From the NCBI GenBank assembly GCA_949752745.1, contig OX457027.1:56238053-56302052 (forward strand): a DNA stretch of 64,000 nucleotides, in the 5' to 3' direction. Positions 9,909 through 20,579 of this stretch are shown in pieces. The notes below the pieces were generated by a model. The model had not been told where the DNA came from and did no database searches. It saw only the letters and a list, made by a program, of their open reading frames with translations. The position numbers were made by a program, and so were the translations under genes. Every line of letters starts with the position of its first letter. Position 1 is the first letter of the stretch. Origin of the DNA: Protula sp. h YS-2021 (Eukaryota > Annelida > Polychaeta > Sabellida > Serpulidae).

Positions 9909-10785
9909 ATCTGAAATGCAAGCAGAGAAAAACAACGGTGAGAATATGTAGTATAAAACAACGCACAAAACTACATTTCTCCGTGCTTTGCTTCAACTGC
10001 AAGCTTTAACCTTCCAAGCTGTGTTTACAATTGCTTAAACACCGCAATAACTCGCTGGGTCTAAGGAAAGACGAAAAGAGATGCTTCCCGGAACGATAAC
10101 GTTCCCCGGGCCGTAACGGGCTGGACCGTAATGGCACCACCCGTGTCGGATATGGATCTCTCTTGCCTCAGATGCACCTGGGACCATCGGACCGTAACGG
10201 GTTTTGTGAATCCCGTTGGACCAGAATGGTCTTCTCGCACCCGTGACCGTAAGACCACAAAGGGAAAACGGTCCTGGCAAAGAAAATGACCCTCAGACGT
10301 CACAGAAAACGTCTCTTTTCGTCGGAGAACGCTGTCAGACTTGCAGAACCTGCTCTACAAAGACTGAGAAGCGACCCATGGAGTAAAGCTTAAGCAAAAA
10401 CTGGCCATTTCCGCGATGACACAGCTGGCTGGTAAAGCTTGGAGTCTGATCAGGTCCAGCAGCCTGAAAAGATCCTACTCCTAGACGAACTGAGGTGGAA
10501 CTGGTAAGTTCCTCGATCTGAATGAAAGTGGAGAAAGAGGCGCACTTCTCGGGACTAGGAAAGTGTCTCCGTGATCGTGCAAACTCAACCTAATCAGACC
10601 GAAGAGTAAGATGGCGAATAAACACACTTCGGCTCCATAAATTTATCCCAACGCACAATAATAGATAAAACAATCCATTAGGCAGTGAATTAAGTAAAAA
10701 ATGAAGCAATTCGCACCTTAAACCAGTTCCCTTGCTGCAAAAAAACCGGCAGCACACAGAATGGCGTGTTGTAACGACGCCACGC
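9909..10785 (-). other. DIRS element 1 leader with hairpin motifs
   Basis: Non-coding region between the right inverted repeat and gag. It is studded with short dyads, including GGAACGATAACGTTCC (10090-10105), GGGCCGTAACGGG (10108-10120), GACCAGAATGGTC (10219-10231) and repeated GGACCGTAA. The cluster resembles that of the trailer at 4089-4218. Confidence 0.5.
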
Positions 10786-10949
10786 AAAAAGGGAATGTCG
10801 TTTATACGAGACTAGCAGACGACGTCTCGGGCATTCTGATTGGCCATAGGATGGATGGAAGGGTTAGAGTATCTTGAACAGTACCTCAAAAAGTTCTTTT
10901 TTATATTGCGTGGTAAATATTACTGGAAGGGAACCCATTAAAAGTGGAG
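10786..10949. repeat. DIRS element 1, right inverted terminal repeat
   Basis: Reverse complement of 3074-3237 without a mismatch in my reading. It marks the 5' (upstream) end of the element, which closes at about 10983 with GCGAAGTAAAAAC. Confidence 0.93.
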
Positions 10950-10983
10950 ATAAGCGAATTCAAAGCTTTTGCGAAGTAAAAAC

Positions 10984-12820
10984 ATCTTTATATAAAATGT
11001 GCATTCTAATTTCTTTACGTTAAAACTACAGCAATTTACCGGGAACTAAGGCAAGCGCCAGTGTTGAATCTTGGAGGTGATCGCTGAGAAACTGAAAGGC
11101 ATACGCATTGATTCACAATGCACCCATTTACCCTGTGGTGCGCAAGAGATGTGAAGTTGCTTCTTACGCACCAGATGTGTTTAGGAAACAGGGTGGGGGG
11201 TGGGGGGGAGGGGGGGCTAGGCTGTCATAACAGACGTGATCCTACGCGCAACAGCGAGCTTATTTTCGACCAAAAAAAAACAAATACGGAAGTTCTCTCT
11301 CTTTAAACGTGTTCTGTCGTAATATAAATCAAATATAAACAATTATGAACTGCAGAGGTTGGCATTTCCTAAAGAAAGAAACTTTCAAGTAAAGGGAAGA
11401 TATCTTATTATCCTGGATTTAACATTAATACAAGAAATTAATAACAAACAACTTGCTTTACTTTCAGCTGAAAAAAAAAACAAAAGCAGTTCTTTTTCAG
11501 AATTATAAAAAAGAAGAATGTAGCACATTCAGCCATCGCCCAGCGCTCAGATGAGTCCTGGTGACGAAAAAGCAGATTCACGGTCTAGGGTTATACTTTA
11601 TTTGGCATTCTAGTGAGATGTAATTCCACTTCTGTTTAAGAAATCATTTTAAACAGAACGGCTTATACGAAATCAATAAACACATTTATTATTTTTTTTA
11701 TAAACGAAGCTACGTTCTAAAGTTTTGCATGGTGTTTGTGAAACGACACCGTTTTTTGGCAGAAATCGTGAGTTGATTGTTATTTAAAATTAAATACGGC
11801 AAGGCCACGGGCAAATAAAGAACCCGACACAAATAGGCCCACTTCAAACAGTCCCTTCTTCCGGTTGCCCGCTAAAGCCACAAAATGGACCAGCCAGGAA
11901 ATCGGACCACTCAGTCTATTATCACTGGAGGCCCTTTTTATGGGATGGGCTGTACAACCTCTTTTCAAATATATCTTAAGGTGGGCAAAGCTTCATCCAT
12001 AAGGTACAGAGGAAGCAGGTTGGAGTTAGGGTGTACGAGGGAGGTGGTCATAAAGGCTGGAAATTTTATAGAGAGGCTACGGCGTAATAAGATGTCAATC
12101 ACTTCCAATTTTCCGCCCTAAAGTCAGAGTTGCAAGAGAAGTGAGACTTTTCCTCCAACAGTTCGTAAACAAAATACACAAAAACCATCTGTGCTTCAAT
12201 TATAAAATCTGTATTACTTTGCCATTCTCTTGACAAAAAAACTCAATATACCTTTAATACAAAGTCAAAATGGCACAATAAAATGCCGAAATGACACTAA
12301 ATTCTTAATCCTTCCGTGCGTACTGTCATATTTGCATTGGCATATTTATTTTGCAGTGCTTTTTTTTTTATTATTGGTCTTTGTTGTTCAAAAACAGACA
12401 AAGCAACCCTCGTAATAGAAAACCCCTGAAGTGTATTCAGTCATGAAGTGAGACTGATCTGCAGGTTGCAGACACGAGAAAAATGTTAACGTCAGCGCAA
12501 GGCTTGTTTTGGACCTATTTAACACAAGAACATTTGAAGTATGGGTGGCGTCAGGTAAAAAAAGAACGCTATTTTGAAACAAAGAACAGAGAACGATTTT
12601 TACAGTTTCATCACTCTGATGTTAAGATCGAATGTTGGTATTTTTTGGCGAACAAAAGATTTCATGCCCTAACATAGAAGGGCTTAAACTTAAAGCTAAA
12701 ACCGGATCCACGGATTGGTGCTAAACTGTATTACTTGTACAACTGAATTCGTAGCGAGAAAAAAACCTGCTGACCCTATCTGTTCAACATTAACTGGAGC
12801 ACTACATTGATCTTGTCCAA
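10984..12820. other. Non-coding flank, nothing recognised
   Basis: AT-rich, with a G-run at about 11191-11216 and a few short open frames without any recognisable motif. No exon with convincing splice sites was found. Confidence 0.4.
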
Positions 12821-12821
12821 T

Positions 12822-12836
12822 AATAATAATAATAAT

Positions 12837-12867
<31 letters not shown>

Positions 12868-12875
12868 TTAATAAT
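12822..12875. repeat. (AAT)n microsatellite
   Basis: About 50 bp of AAT units with a few interruptions. Confidence 0.9.
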
Positions 12876-13059
12876 AAGTGGGCAAAAAAATATCCCTTTA
12901 AGGGCGGAATGGCGAGTGCCAGAAGTTGGTAATGCAGGAGGTCGTAATGTCGTCTCATGGAGCTCAGAAAAGAAAGTAATAATGTACTTATGGACACCAG
13001 CTGTAAAGCCCAGATTCAAAGAACATGCAAAAAGGAGCGTTGTTCCAAGAGAAATGTAG

Positions 13060-13112
13060 AAAACTAATGTTTTACTTTTGTAAAAACGCTCTTTTACGAG
13101 TAAAAACGTAAA
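13060..13112. mobile_element. DIRS terminal-sequence remnant
   Basis: Contains TTTTACTTTTGTAAAAACGC followed by TCTTTTACGAGTAAAA. This is like a DIRS ICR, with two end sequences meeting, but diverged. No coding remnant is joined to it. Confidence 0.4.
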
Positions 13113-13483
13113 CAACTCGAGTACCCGGAAGAACAAACCAATGCAAGGAGATCCCCACCCAGAGGATGGTTACGAGCCCATCCTTTTAGCAAGGGGAAAA
13201 TATATATTAGAAAAAAAACAACAACAACAACAAATAAACAGCTTTATTTATTTATGACTTTGCTTTGCTCCCATAAAATACATTGAGAGAAAGAAATGCT
13301 GTAGGGTTACCAACCAACGACTGGCATCACAGACCAGATAACTAAGTTTCACTTTCAAAGATGCATGACTAAACTGAGGAGGCAAGCCTAAATAAACTAG
13401 ACTGGCCAGTGTTTTGTTAAAACCCCCCAATTAGTCACGAGGAAAAAATTCCTTGCTTAAAAGTACAACATTGACGGGCCAAA

Positions 13484-13725
13484 AAAAAATAAAAAATCGC
13501 CAAAAATACATTTGTACAGAAAATGAAGAAAAACTTCGCAGTAAACATTTGCACTATATGTGGGTTCTTCTTGCCACGTTTCAGCCTAATCCAACAATTG
13601 TTTCGGAGATATCGCAACAATATGGCCAAAAAACTTATAAATGAGAAATATAAAAAATCGCCAAAAATACATTTGTACAGAAAATGAAGAAAAACTTCGC
13701 AGTAGACATTTGCGCTATATGTGTG
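13484..13725. repeat. Direct repeat pair, about 75 bp units
   Basis: The block starting AAAAATCGCCAAAAATACAT and running through GAAGAAAAACTTCGCAGTA occurs at about 13489-13562 and again at about 13651-13726 with only a few differences. Confidence 0.75.
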
Positions 13726-13839
13726 TTGTTCTTGCGACGTCTGAGCCTGTTTTGGAGATTTAGCCCGCCAACGTGAAAAAATGCACGAACCCCCTATGTT
13801 CAAAAATTTGCCAAAAGCGGAAATTTACACGGGCATCAT

Positions 13840-13990
13840 CTAGACATGTACCCCCAATATGTATGTATGTTTTGAGAAAAATCGACTCATTAATTTCATA
13901 AAAACTCACTGCGGACAGACGGAGGGACGGACAGACGGTGGGACGGACACACCAAATACTATATATACTACCGCGTATATATAGTCCAAA
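13840..13990. repeat. GGACGGACAGACGG-type dispersed repeat
   Basis: A purine-rich GACGGAGGGACGGACAGACGG run followed by TATATATACTACCGCGTATATATAG, which is self-complementary. A similar GGACGGACGGACAG run with a different tail is at 31735-31750, and a C-rich counterpart at 41793-41830. Confidence 0.5.
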
Positions 13991-14261
13991 CACTGAACTG
14001 ACATAAGGCACTCGTATAAGGCCAGGTTACGCACTACAACGTACTCACCCACCCAGAGACTATGCAGTGGCTGACCAAAGTAGAGCTCGGTACATGGTCA
14101 TCTGAGAGGCCCGCTCAAGAGGGCCAAAACGAAAAGGAGTGTGCGCATACGAAGTAAACATGCACACAGCGAATCTATAGATCCGCTGATTCACTTAGCC
14201 GCTCTATAGATCCGCTAAAAATTTCAGCGAATCTATAGGTCCACTGGATTTTTGGGTGAGA

Positions 14262-14307
14262 AAATTCGACAGATCCGTTGAAATGATTGTGAACCTTGAA
14301 AATAACC
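14262..14307. repeat. Left arm of a distant inverted-repeat pair
   Basis: The segment AAAATTCGACAGATCCGTTG and the following bases to GTGAACCTT are nearly the reverse complement of 19759-19799. The arms are about 5.5 kb apart and enclose the second YR retrotransposon and a foldback element. Confidence 0.6.
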
Positions 14308-14996
14308 ATTACAAGTCTAGATTTCAGTGAAATAGTCACAACTTTGATTCCCTTGTGATTTACAATTAAAAGAAACGATCTTCACTTCATTATACTCATA
14401 TTGTCTTGATCTACAATTAAAATGGTAATGTTCCACTGATCTTTCGATCATAAAAATCAATGTGCTTTTGATTACTGATTAAAGCAGTGATTACGAAACT
14501 GGTTTCACTTCTGAATTTTATGCGTAATTTGCTATTTGAAAACAGAGAGAGGCGGTTCAGTTTGAGTCAAATTGTGGGGGTTAAGGTTTTTAAAATGTAA
14601 CTGTACTGGTAGTAAATGCTGTCAGACAAACAGGTGCGGGTGTTTCAAAGCAAAGGTAAATTTTAACTCCCGTTGTCATGCAAGTTGATCATGCATTATG
14701 CCTTTACTGTGGGCGTGGATCCTATTGATAAATAAAGCTATGAGAACATACATTTAAACGACAGAACGAGCAAAAGAAAAAAATAAATGGTTTGGGTAAA
14801 TGCCAGGTTTACATTAGATCACTTAAATATGATAATGACATGCATGTGGCAAAATGGCATAAGAGTTCCGTACGTCTTAAGGGCTTAACTTAACAAAGCA
14901 CAAATTGGCACTAGTAAAATCTAAAATACACAAAGGAGCCCAAACCAGCTAGAGTAGTGGTAGTGAGTTTATCTATTGAACTTTTAACAGGAAAAA

Positions 14997-15893
14997 TTAC
15001 TTTCCATGAAGGTGTTTTAAGACATTAGCGCCTAAAACTCTCGCACACTTTGCACGTAACTCGAGAGACGTATTAGTATAACGTTCATATGCATTCGAAG
15101 CCCAGTCCCCCTAGGCCTTGATAACTTCGGTTGGTAAGCCACAGACCAGGGCAAAGGTGACTCCACCCCGTCTCAAAGAGTGGCTATTGTATTGTTTCGA
15201 ATCGTAACCCGCTTGTTGCAGCAGAGAGGCCAGCGTGTGTGAGAAGGCGCTGTGTATGAGGGGCAGTGCGGAATCTCCTGATTTGTACGAAAAAATCGGC
15301 GCTGCAGGTGGTTGTTTAGAAAACACCAGGGATTTGAGGAAGGCCGTAATCGAGCACAGAATAGATCCCTCGATAACAGGTAGCGGAGTAATCAGTTCCC
15401 TGGAAAACGTTTGTATGGTCTTCGTGTGCTTGATACGCAGCAAAGCCGTCTTGCCATCAAAATTGAAATCTCGGCGGCACAGATCCCGCCTACAACAATG
15501 GAACGTCTGAGTTTTTGTAAGCAAAGTAGCTTTACGTGCTAATATGAAGAAACCGACTAAACACGCTGCCCAGAAACACAAATAAAAGCTATCAGCGAGA
15601 TCGAGGTACTTGTGTAAGTTAATTAAAATATCTAGTGTTATTGGGAGCTTTTGTTTTGGAAACGTTCCTTTCGTAACCTCAATGCCTTTCAATACGCTGC
15701 CAAGATGATGATCGCTTGTTTGGGGTGTGTGGTCAAACTCAAGATAAAAGTGTCTGACGCCCAACATGTAACAGCGAATAGAGGAGGGCGAGTGCGTGCG
15801 CGCGAGGTAAGCAGCATACCTGCACAGCGTTATCGGGGCTGCTGGAACTGCCGTATATCCGAAATACTGACAAAAACCAAGACATGTACGAAT
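14997..15893 (-). pseudogene. Tyrosine recombinase of element 5, with a nonsense codon
   Basis: The frame runs from about 15893 (FCQYFGYTAVPAAP) through LVGFFILARKATLL, which carries the first catalytic Arg, to HSLRRGGVTFA, the His-x-x-Arg motif. A TAG at 15111-15113 interrupts it right after LPTEVIKA. Beyond that stop, in the same frame, follows GDWASNAYERYTNTS with the expected nucleophile Tyr and about 25 more residues to TAA at 14997. Only one point change therefore separates the catalytic Tyr from the rest of the enzyme. Nearby frameshifts in RT and RNase H show the whole element is dead. Confidence 0.8.
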
Positions 15894-15992
15894 GTGAACT
15901 AAGTATGCTGAGCGTGTAGTTTTGGCTAAAGCGGCTTGTTTGTATGACCGCCACTACACGTCCACTGCTGTACCACTGCTGAAAGAGAAGGT

Positions 15993-16603
15993 TTAAAGCG
16001 TGACGTGACATATGGAGGAGGAGGCACAGAAGTCCACACGCGCTAGGGCGTAGGTTGCGGCCGGGAGGTGATCAAAGCAGTTCAGACTATCGGCAATCAG
16101 ATTAGCACGGGTATTAATGTACACAGCTGTAAGCCGTAAGTTGTATGTAGCGCATATAATACGGGGTGCTCTCAAGATAGCCGAGGCACACGTGTTACGA
16201 ATTGAGCCCCTATTAATAGCGAATAGGGCTGCTTTGTTACCTGTCCGTGCACTGATTTTGCGATTACGCAACAGGAGTTTCCAGCGTTCCATAGCTAGCA
16301 AAACAATTGCCAGTTCCTTAACATTAATATGAACATGAATAAGCGTTGGGGCATCCGTGGCCCAATAGATGTACAGCCAGTCAGTAATAACATTTCGAAA
16401 ACGAGAGCACCGGCCCCAGACACACTGGAGTCGGAAACGATGTATGCAGATTCGGGCTCGACTCTGTCCAGGATGAAAGAAGCGCCATTGAAATTACTGC
16501 ATAAAGCGTAGAGCATTTGAAGATCTCTACGGAGATCAGCTGTTAAGCGTGTGCGATACGAGGGACGCTGTAGCATAGACATTTTATCGATAAAACGACG
16601 CAA
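15993..16603 (-). pseudogene. RNase H domain of element 5, frameshifted
   Basis: The first frame gives SAYIVSDSSVSGAGALVF, with the first acidic residue of an RNase H fold. A shift near 16400 is needed to continue into LYIYWATDAP and NVKELAIVLLAMERWK, with the catalytic Glu. The end follows in KAALFAINRGSIRN and NTRANLIADSLN. The layout matches the RNase H domain of YR retrotransposons. Confidence 0.65.
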
Positions 16604-16647
16604 GCACGGTCTGGCTGCATGATTAATACGAGCTTACCGATTAGAGA

Positions 16648-17450
16648 CTAAAGGTCTCGCTTCGTGACCTTAGTGACCTTAGTGCTCCAGTCCGAGAGAG
16701 CAACTTTTACTGCACTTAACTTATCGGTGGGGATAGACAGGGTTCCCGCTGCCGTTTCTATGGTAACACCAAGGAATGTCAGGCGGGTGGTGGGTGAAAC
16801 ACATTTTTCCGAGGTGATTGAGAAACCCAGGGCTACCAGGCTGTGAATTAGAAACTGCATCACGTCACAGGCCTCGTCTATATTATCGGCGCAGATGAAA
16901 AAATCGTCAATGGAACATATTATCGTATCTATACCCAAGCGGTTAAGTACCCTACAGACACTCTGCGTTAAGCGATGAAAAATACCGAAACTTAGCGGTA
17001 CACCGGAAGGGTAGACGAGTGTCCGCAAAGGTAGGTATCACGTGTTTCACCCTCAAAACACCAAGATAAGCCCGGTACTTCCTGGGAGCGGTCACTCAGC
17101 GGGACTTGCCTGTAGGAAGATTTGAGGTCAACTTTTGCCATATATGAACCGCTTTTTACCATAGACACAGCTCTATCAAAAGAAACAAAAGCTTGTTTAT
17201 GTACAGTTGCATAGTTATTAACAGATTTTGCGACAGGCTGGGAACAGTCGTGAATCAGGCGTATTGTATCTCCGCTCCCAAAGGAGACACTATGTGTAGG
17301 CGGGTCTTAAGGATGCGGTAATGACCTAACTCAACTTTTTTTCGTATAGCACGATCTACCTGTGTGCGGCAAGTACTCAGTTACTGAGTTTTCGTCTATA
17401 ATGTCAAAACCGTTCATTAAACCGTTGATCAGAAAGTCATCAGCAAGAAA
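16648..17450 (-). pseudogene. Reverse transcriptase of element 5, frameshifted
   Basis: The downstream frame holds SGVPLSFGIFHRLTQSV, then the active site SIDDFFI in place of YxDD, then LTFLGVTIET. The upstream part is in other frames: DTIRLIHDCSQPVAKSVNN and SGSYMAKVDLKSSYRQVPL, with the first catalytic Asp. At least two frameshifts separate these blocks, one near 17030 and another near 17265-17330. The motif order is that of a DIRS-group RT. Confidence 0.75.
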
Positions 17451-17504
17451 TCGTCTCCAGTTATCAATTTTATCAGTGAGAGTGCTCGTTTTGACACAGC
17501 TTTG

Positions 17505-17996
17505 TCATGCATACTTGTGCTCCGGGTGAGTCTTAAAACAGCGAAGGCATACATGAGCCAAGCGACGAAAGGCGCGATCACAGCGTTTTATTAGATTGAA
17601 AATGTGGCAGATTTCTTTTCCGGTTTGAGGATCGTTTGGCAAGTGGTCCCGTTTCCGTTGTGTGTTCTTCTGGGTATTGTTAGTGTACTTGGTAAAAATA
17701 CAGAAATTCATGAGTTCGAAAACTTTTACGCAGTATTCAATGTCAAAACGCATGACGCGGCTAATGGGGTATAGCGCACATATATCCGCGATTTTCTGAC
17801 CGTATCGTGCGTATGCCCGAATATCCGCGATCGTTGAGAATTCTCCCCTTTTAATTAGGGCTTCCTGAATCTTAAGATGGCTCCATATCCACTGTGGCAG
17901 CGTTGTGTTTTTCGGGGAAATTCTGCGTGAGAAAGACACACTTTTGACAAAACTTCCCGCTCCTGGCCTCCCCCATATTGCGATACACTCGTGCAA
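17505..17996 (-). CDS. Gag-region frame of element 5 (downstream part)
   Basis: 163 residues with no domain I can name. The sequence is basic and has a C-terminal cysteine/histidine group (HVCLRCFKTHPEHKY) that could be a zinc-binding tail. Its position between the upstream gag-like frame and RT, on the same strand, makes it part of the element's first protein. The two frames may once have been joined. Confidence 0.55.
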   Translation of the reverse strand: MHECIAIWGRPGAGSFVKSVSFSRRISPKNTTLPQWIWSHLKIQEALIKRGEFSTIADIRAYARYGQKIADICALYPISRVMRFDIEYCVKVFELMNFCIFTKYTNNTQKNTQRKRDHLPNDPQTGKEICHIFNLIKRCDRAFRRLAHVCLRCFKTHPEHKYA

Positions 17997-18019
17997 AACT
18001 CTTGCACCAATAGTGGTTT

Positions 18020-18385
18020 TTACTTACTCTGGGTGCGAGTAGCTGCCGCTTCCGGAAGGAATCCCGCTTTCTTGCATGCCTCCATTAGCGAAGCAAGATC
18101 GTGTTCCGCTGGCAAATCGTCTCGTGTTGTGTTTGGCTCGCTAGCAGCCGCACCCGCGGTTTCTTCGGTGTCTGACTCCAGATCATGAGTCGTAACGGAT
18201 ACCGACTTAATAGCGTTTTCCAGAGCCAGGACCTGGCCCACGTTTATCTTAAAGGTCTTGACTGGTTTCGGGGCCGTAAGTTTTTTAAGGTTCAGGCTAA
18301 TAAAACCTTCTCCTCTCAGTTTTGTAACAGTGCACTCCTCAAAGGAGTGCCGTTCGGCCCACTCTTTCAAATTTTCACTGTTCAC
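18020..18385 (-). CDS. Gag N-terminal frame of element 5
   Basis: 121 residues starting MNSENLKEWAERHSFEECTV. The first half is mixed and ends in a predicted helix; the second half is acidic (SDTEETAGAAASEP). It is the most upstream open frame of the element. No known domain is recognised, and a gag-type role is inferred from position only. Confidence 0.5.
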   Translation of the reverse strand: MNSENLKEWAERHSFEECTVTKLRGEGFISLNLKKLTAPKPVKTFKINVGQVLALENAIKSVSVTTHDLESDTEETAGAAASEPNTTRDDLPAEHDLASLMEACKKAGFLPEAAATRTQSK

Positions 18386-19020
18386 GAGGTAAAGAAAACC
18401 GATTATTATTTATTTTATAGTTTTTTTAAACCAACAGCGAAATTTCGTATTATTACACTAGATACCTGACTTAATTGTATGCTGACTTCCTTCACTAATT
18501 CATTCACAGACTCGTCTTTATTCTATAGTTTTATATTCTTATGTGCACTTAAAGTTTTTTTTAACGCAAAGCAAAAAGCAGAGCAAAGCGTGTAGGGAGA
18601 AGCGCTGTCTCCGCTACCACTGGCAATGTGCGAGTGACGGAATGCCGCCACGCGAAGCTATGGATGGAAATCGCGGACTTGACTGTGATTGGACAGAGTC
18701 GCATGGAAGGGCTTAAATTTTGAAGTAATTAGCGCTTTAACAAAAAGGGGGCTACCGTTAAAGATAAAGAGAAAGTTGCCAGCTCGCGTTGAGAGGGCAG
18801 CCGCTAATTAATGGGCCCCCCTGCTGAGTCATAAAAAGGTGTAGGTATTTCAAAAAAAATTAAAATGCAAAATGTGTAATATGTAAAAATTGTGTGTGAA
18901 AACAGTTGCAGAGTTTGTTGGCGCAAAATAATCCTTTTGTTGAAATAAATTGCATCATTGTAAAATTGCGATAAAGAAGAAGAATTGCAACTGAGCATTT
19001 TTACTGAGTTCACGGAAACA

Positions 19021-19540
19021 GGACAATTCCCGCGGTGACTTTTCCCACGCGGACTTTACCAGCGCTGACTTTCCTGCGGAGGACTTTTCCCGACCTAGGA
19101 CATTTCCCGCGGAGGACTTTTCCCGCGGGAGCTTTTCCCGACCTAGGACTTTTCCCGACCTAAGCCATTTCCCGCGGATGAAAAAAAAACTAACAAAAAA
19201 TAAAACTAATTTATTGCAATTTTTATTTAGTAATTTAAACTTGCAGTACACGTTCTCAATTGTGTACGGTGATTAGCAAGGGCAAAGTAGGGATAAGATC
19301 AAAGTTCGTGGAGATGAGGTGATTAAGGGTGACCTGAATCACACCCAGAGAGAATAATTTTTGTTAGTTTTTTTTTCATTCGCGGGAAAAGTCCTGCGCG
19401 GGAAATGTCCTAGGTCGTCTAAAGTCCACGCGGGAAAAGTCCCGGCGGGAAATAGCCTAGGTAGTCAAATGTCCTCTGTGGGAAAAGTCCCCGCGGGTTA
19501 AGTCCGCGTGGGAAAAGTCCCCGCGGGAAATGTCCTAGAC
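19021..19540. mobile_element. Foldback element with CG-rich iterated arms
   Basis: The left arm (19021-19182) repeats motifs such as GGACTTTTCCCGACCTAGG. The right arm (19378-19540) carries the complements, such as CGCGGGAAAAGTCC and GGGAAATGTCCTAGG. The arms are joined by an AT-rich spacer flanked by complementary CTAACAAAAA and TTTTTGTTAG. No protein is encoded. This is the structure of a foldback DNA transposon with subterminal minisatellite arms. Confidence 0.75.
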
Positions 19541-19758
19541 TTGACGTTCATAAGTGTTTCTTAAACAGGTTAAATGTTGTAATATTTTGAATTTAGTTTA
19601 ATGTTGCTCAATAAAATTAGTAGTTTTCATTAAAGTGTGTTAGTTGGCTTTGATTTTACAACAGAATATCATTTAGAGTAATACTATCATAAAATCCATG
19701 AAGAAACCCTAACACTGGATAAAACACATTGAGATCACTATCTGTCATAATTAATTTT

Positions 19759-19799
19759 AAGGTTCACAATAATTTCAGCGGATCTGTCGAATTTTCTGT
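19759..19799. repeat. Right arm of a distant inverted-repeat pair
   Basis: AAGGTTCACAATAATTTCAG and the following GCGGATCTGTCGAATTTT are close to the reverse complement of the segment at 14262-14307, differing at about three positions. Confidence 0.6.
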
Positions 19800-19802
19800 A
19801 AG

Positions 19803-20530
19803 TACCGTTATGCCGAGGTAGGATCACACTGTGTAATGTTGGTACCAAAAGGGGAAGAATTCCTTTGAAATGTCTGAGCTACACAGGCGGAGCAGGACAT
19901 TCCCCTGCCTGGAGCCTGGAATAAATGGCCGCTTGGTAACCGTCGATTGAACCCTCCTTCAAACTTTCGGTTGTAAAGAGATGACCCATGACATCTACAA
20001 CCCTTGCTGGGTAGCCTGGAACGATCTGACTGAGAACCAGCACACCAGTATGCACACTTATTTCACGGTGACCGATATACCTTCGCAGTGAAATCTTTTT
20101 TGGCTGTTCGTCATCTTCTCCGTCACGTTCTTGGAGAAACCTTGTTTTTCTCAGGGAGGCAGAGACTGGTGTGGGTCCTGAAGGCAGGGGATCGGAGTGA
20201 AAATATATCCTTCTCCCATCTCTGAATCAAAGCAGAAAAGAAAGTGTATAAGTAATTTGTCTATAAAACACCAACGCTCAAGTCATTGGAACTGAGTGTC
20301 TCTGATGCAAACCTAGATTTACCTGAAGGGACAAATACAAAGGTACAAACTCCAAATAGGATGAGTCAGTTATACTCACACTTCAATCCCAGGTACATAA
20401 ACATACTACGCAATGAATTTAAGTTAAACTTGAAGAATAACACATGTTAGCTGTCGGTAGCAAGAAAAAATTTGCTTGCGCAAAAACGCGTGCGGTCGGT
20501 ATCGCACGCAAAAGGAGAATGACGCTTGGT
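19803..20530. other. Non-coding, weak DIRS-like similarity
   Basis: No gene recognised. The part at about 19915-20165 (AACCGTCGATTGAACC, TTGGAGAAACCTTGTTTTTC) resembles the minus-strand recombinase start region of DIRS element 1 around 5430-5650. It is probably a very old DIRS fragment. Confidence 0.35.
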
Positions 20531-20579
20531 ACTAGAGTACCAACGAATCTGATTGGCTTACATCTGCACGGGGGTTGGG

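Larger units (their letters stand above)
3021..10983 (-). mobile_element. Complete DIRS-type tyrosine-recombinase retrotransposon (element 1)
   Basis: An element of about 7.96 kb reading on the minus strand in the order gag, RT-RNase H, YR. Inverted repeats at 3074-3237 and 10786-10949 are identical over 164 bp in my reading. An internal complementary region at 3306-3416 joins the complements of the two outermost ends, the diagnostic DIRS architecture. All three long frames are open and the repeats are identical, so the insertion looks young and perhaps still competent. DIRS elements integrate through the tyrosine recombinase and leave no target duplication; none was seen. Decayed relatives lie at 24429-28880, 45292-50309 and about 32940-33780. 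Confidence 0.93.
14997..18385 (-). mobile_element. Decayed YR retrotransposon, Ngaro/PAT-like type (element 5)
   Basis: Minus-strand remains in the order gag, RT, RNase H, YR. The proteins differ strongly from those of the DIRS elements in this window. The RT has SIDDFFI rather than YLDDW, and the recombinase has HSLRRGG. It therefore belongs to another lineage of the YR retrotransposon order. Several frameshifts and one nonsense codon break the frames. I could not define its terminal repeats; about 300 bp of unassigned sequence follows at 18386-18700. Confidence 0.75.

Noticed and set aside
18955..19251. Open frame with repeated REKSSAGK-type units
   Set aside because: Translation of the foldback arm words.
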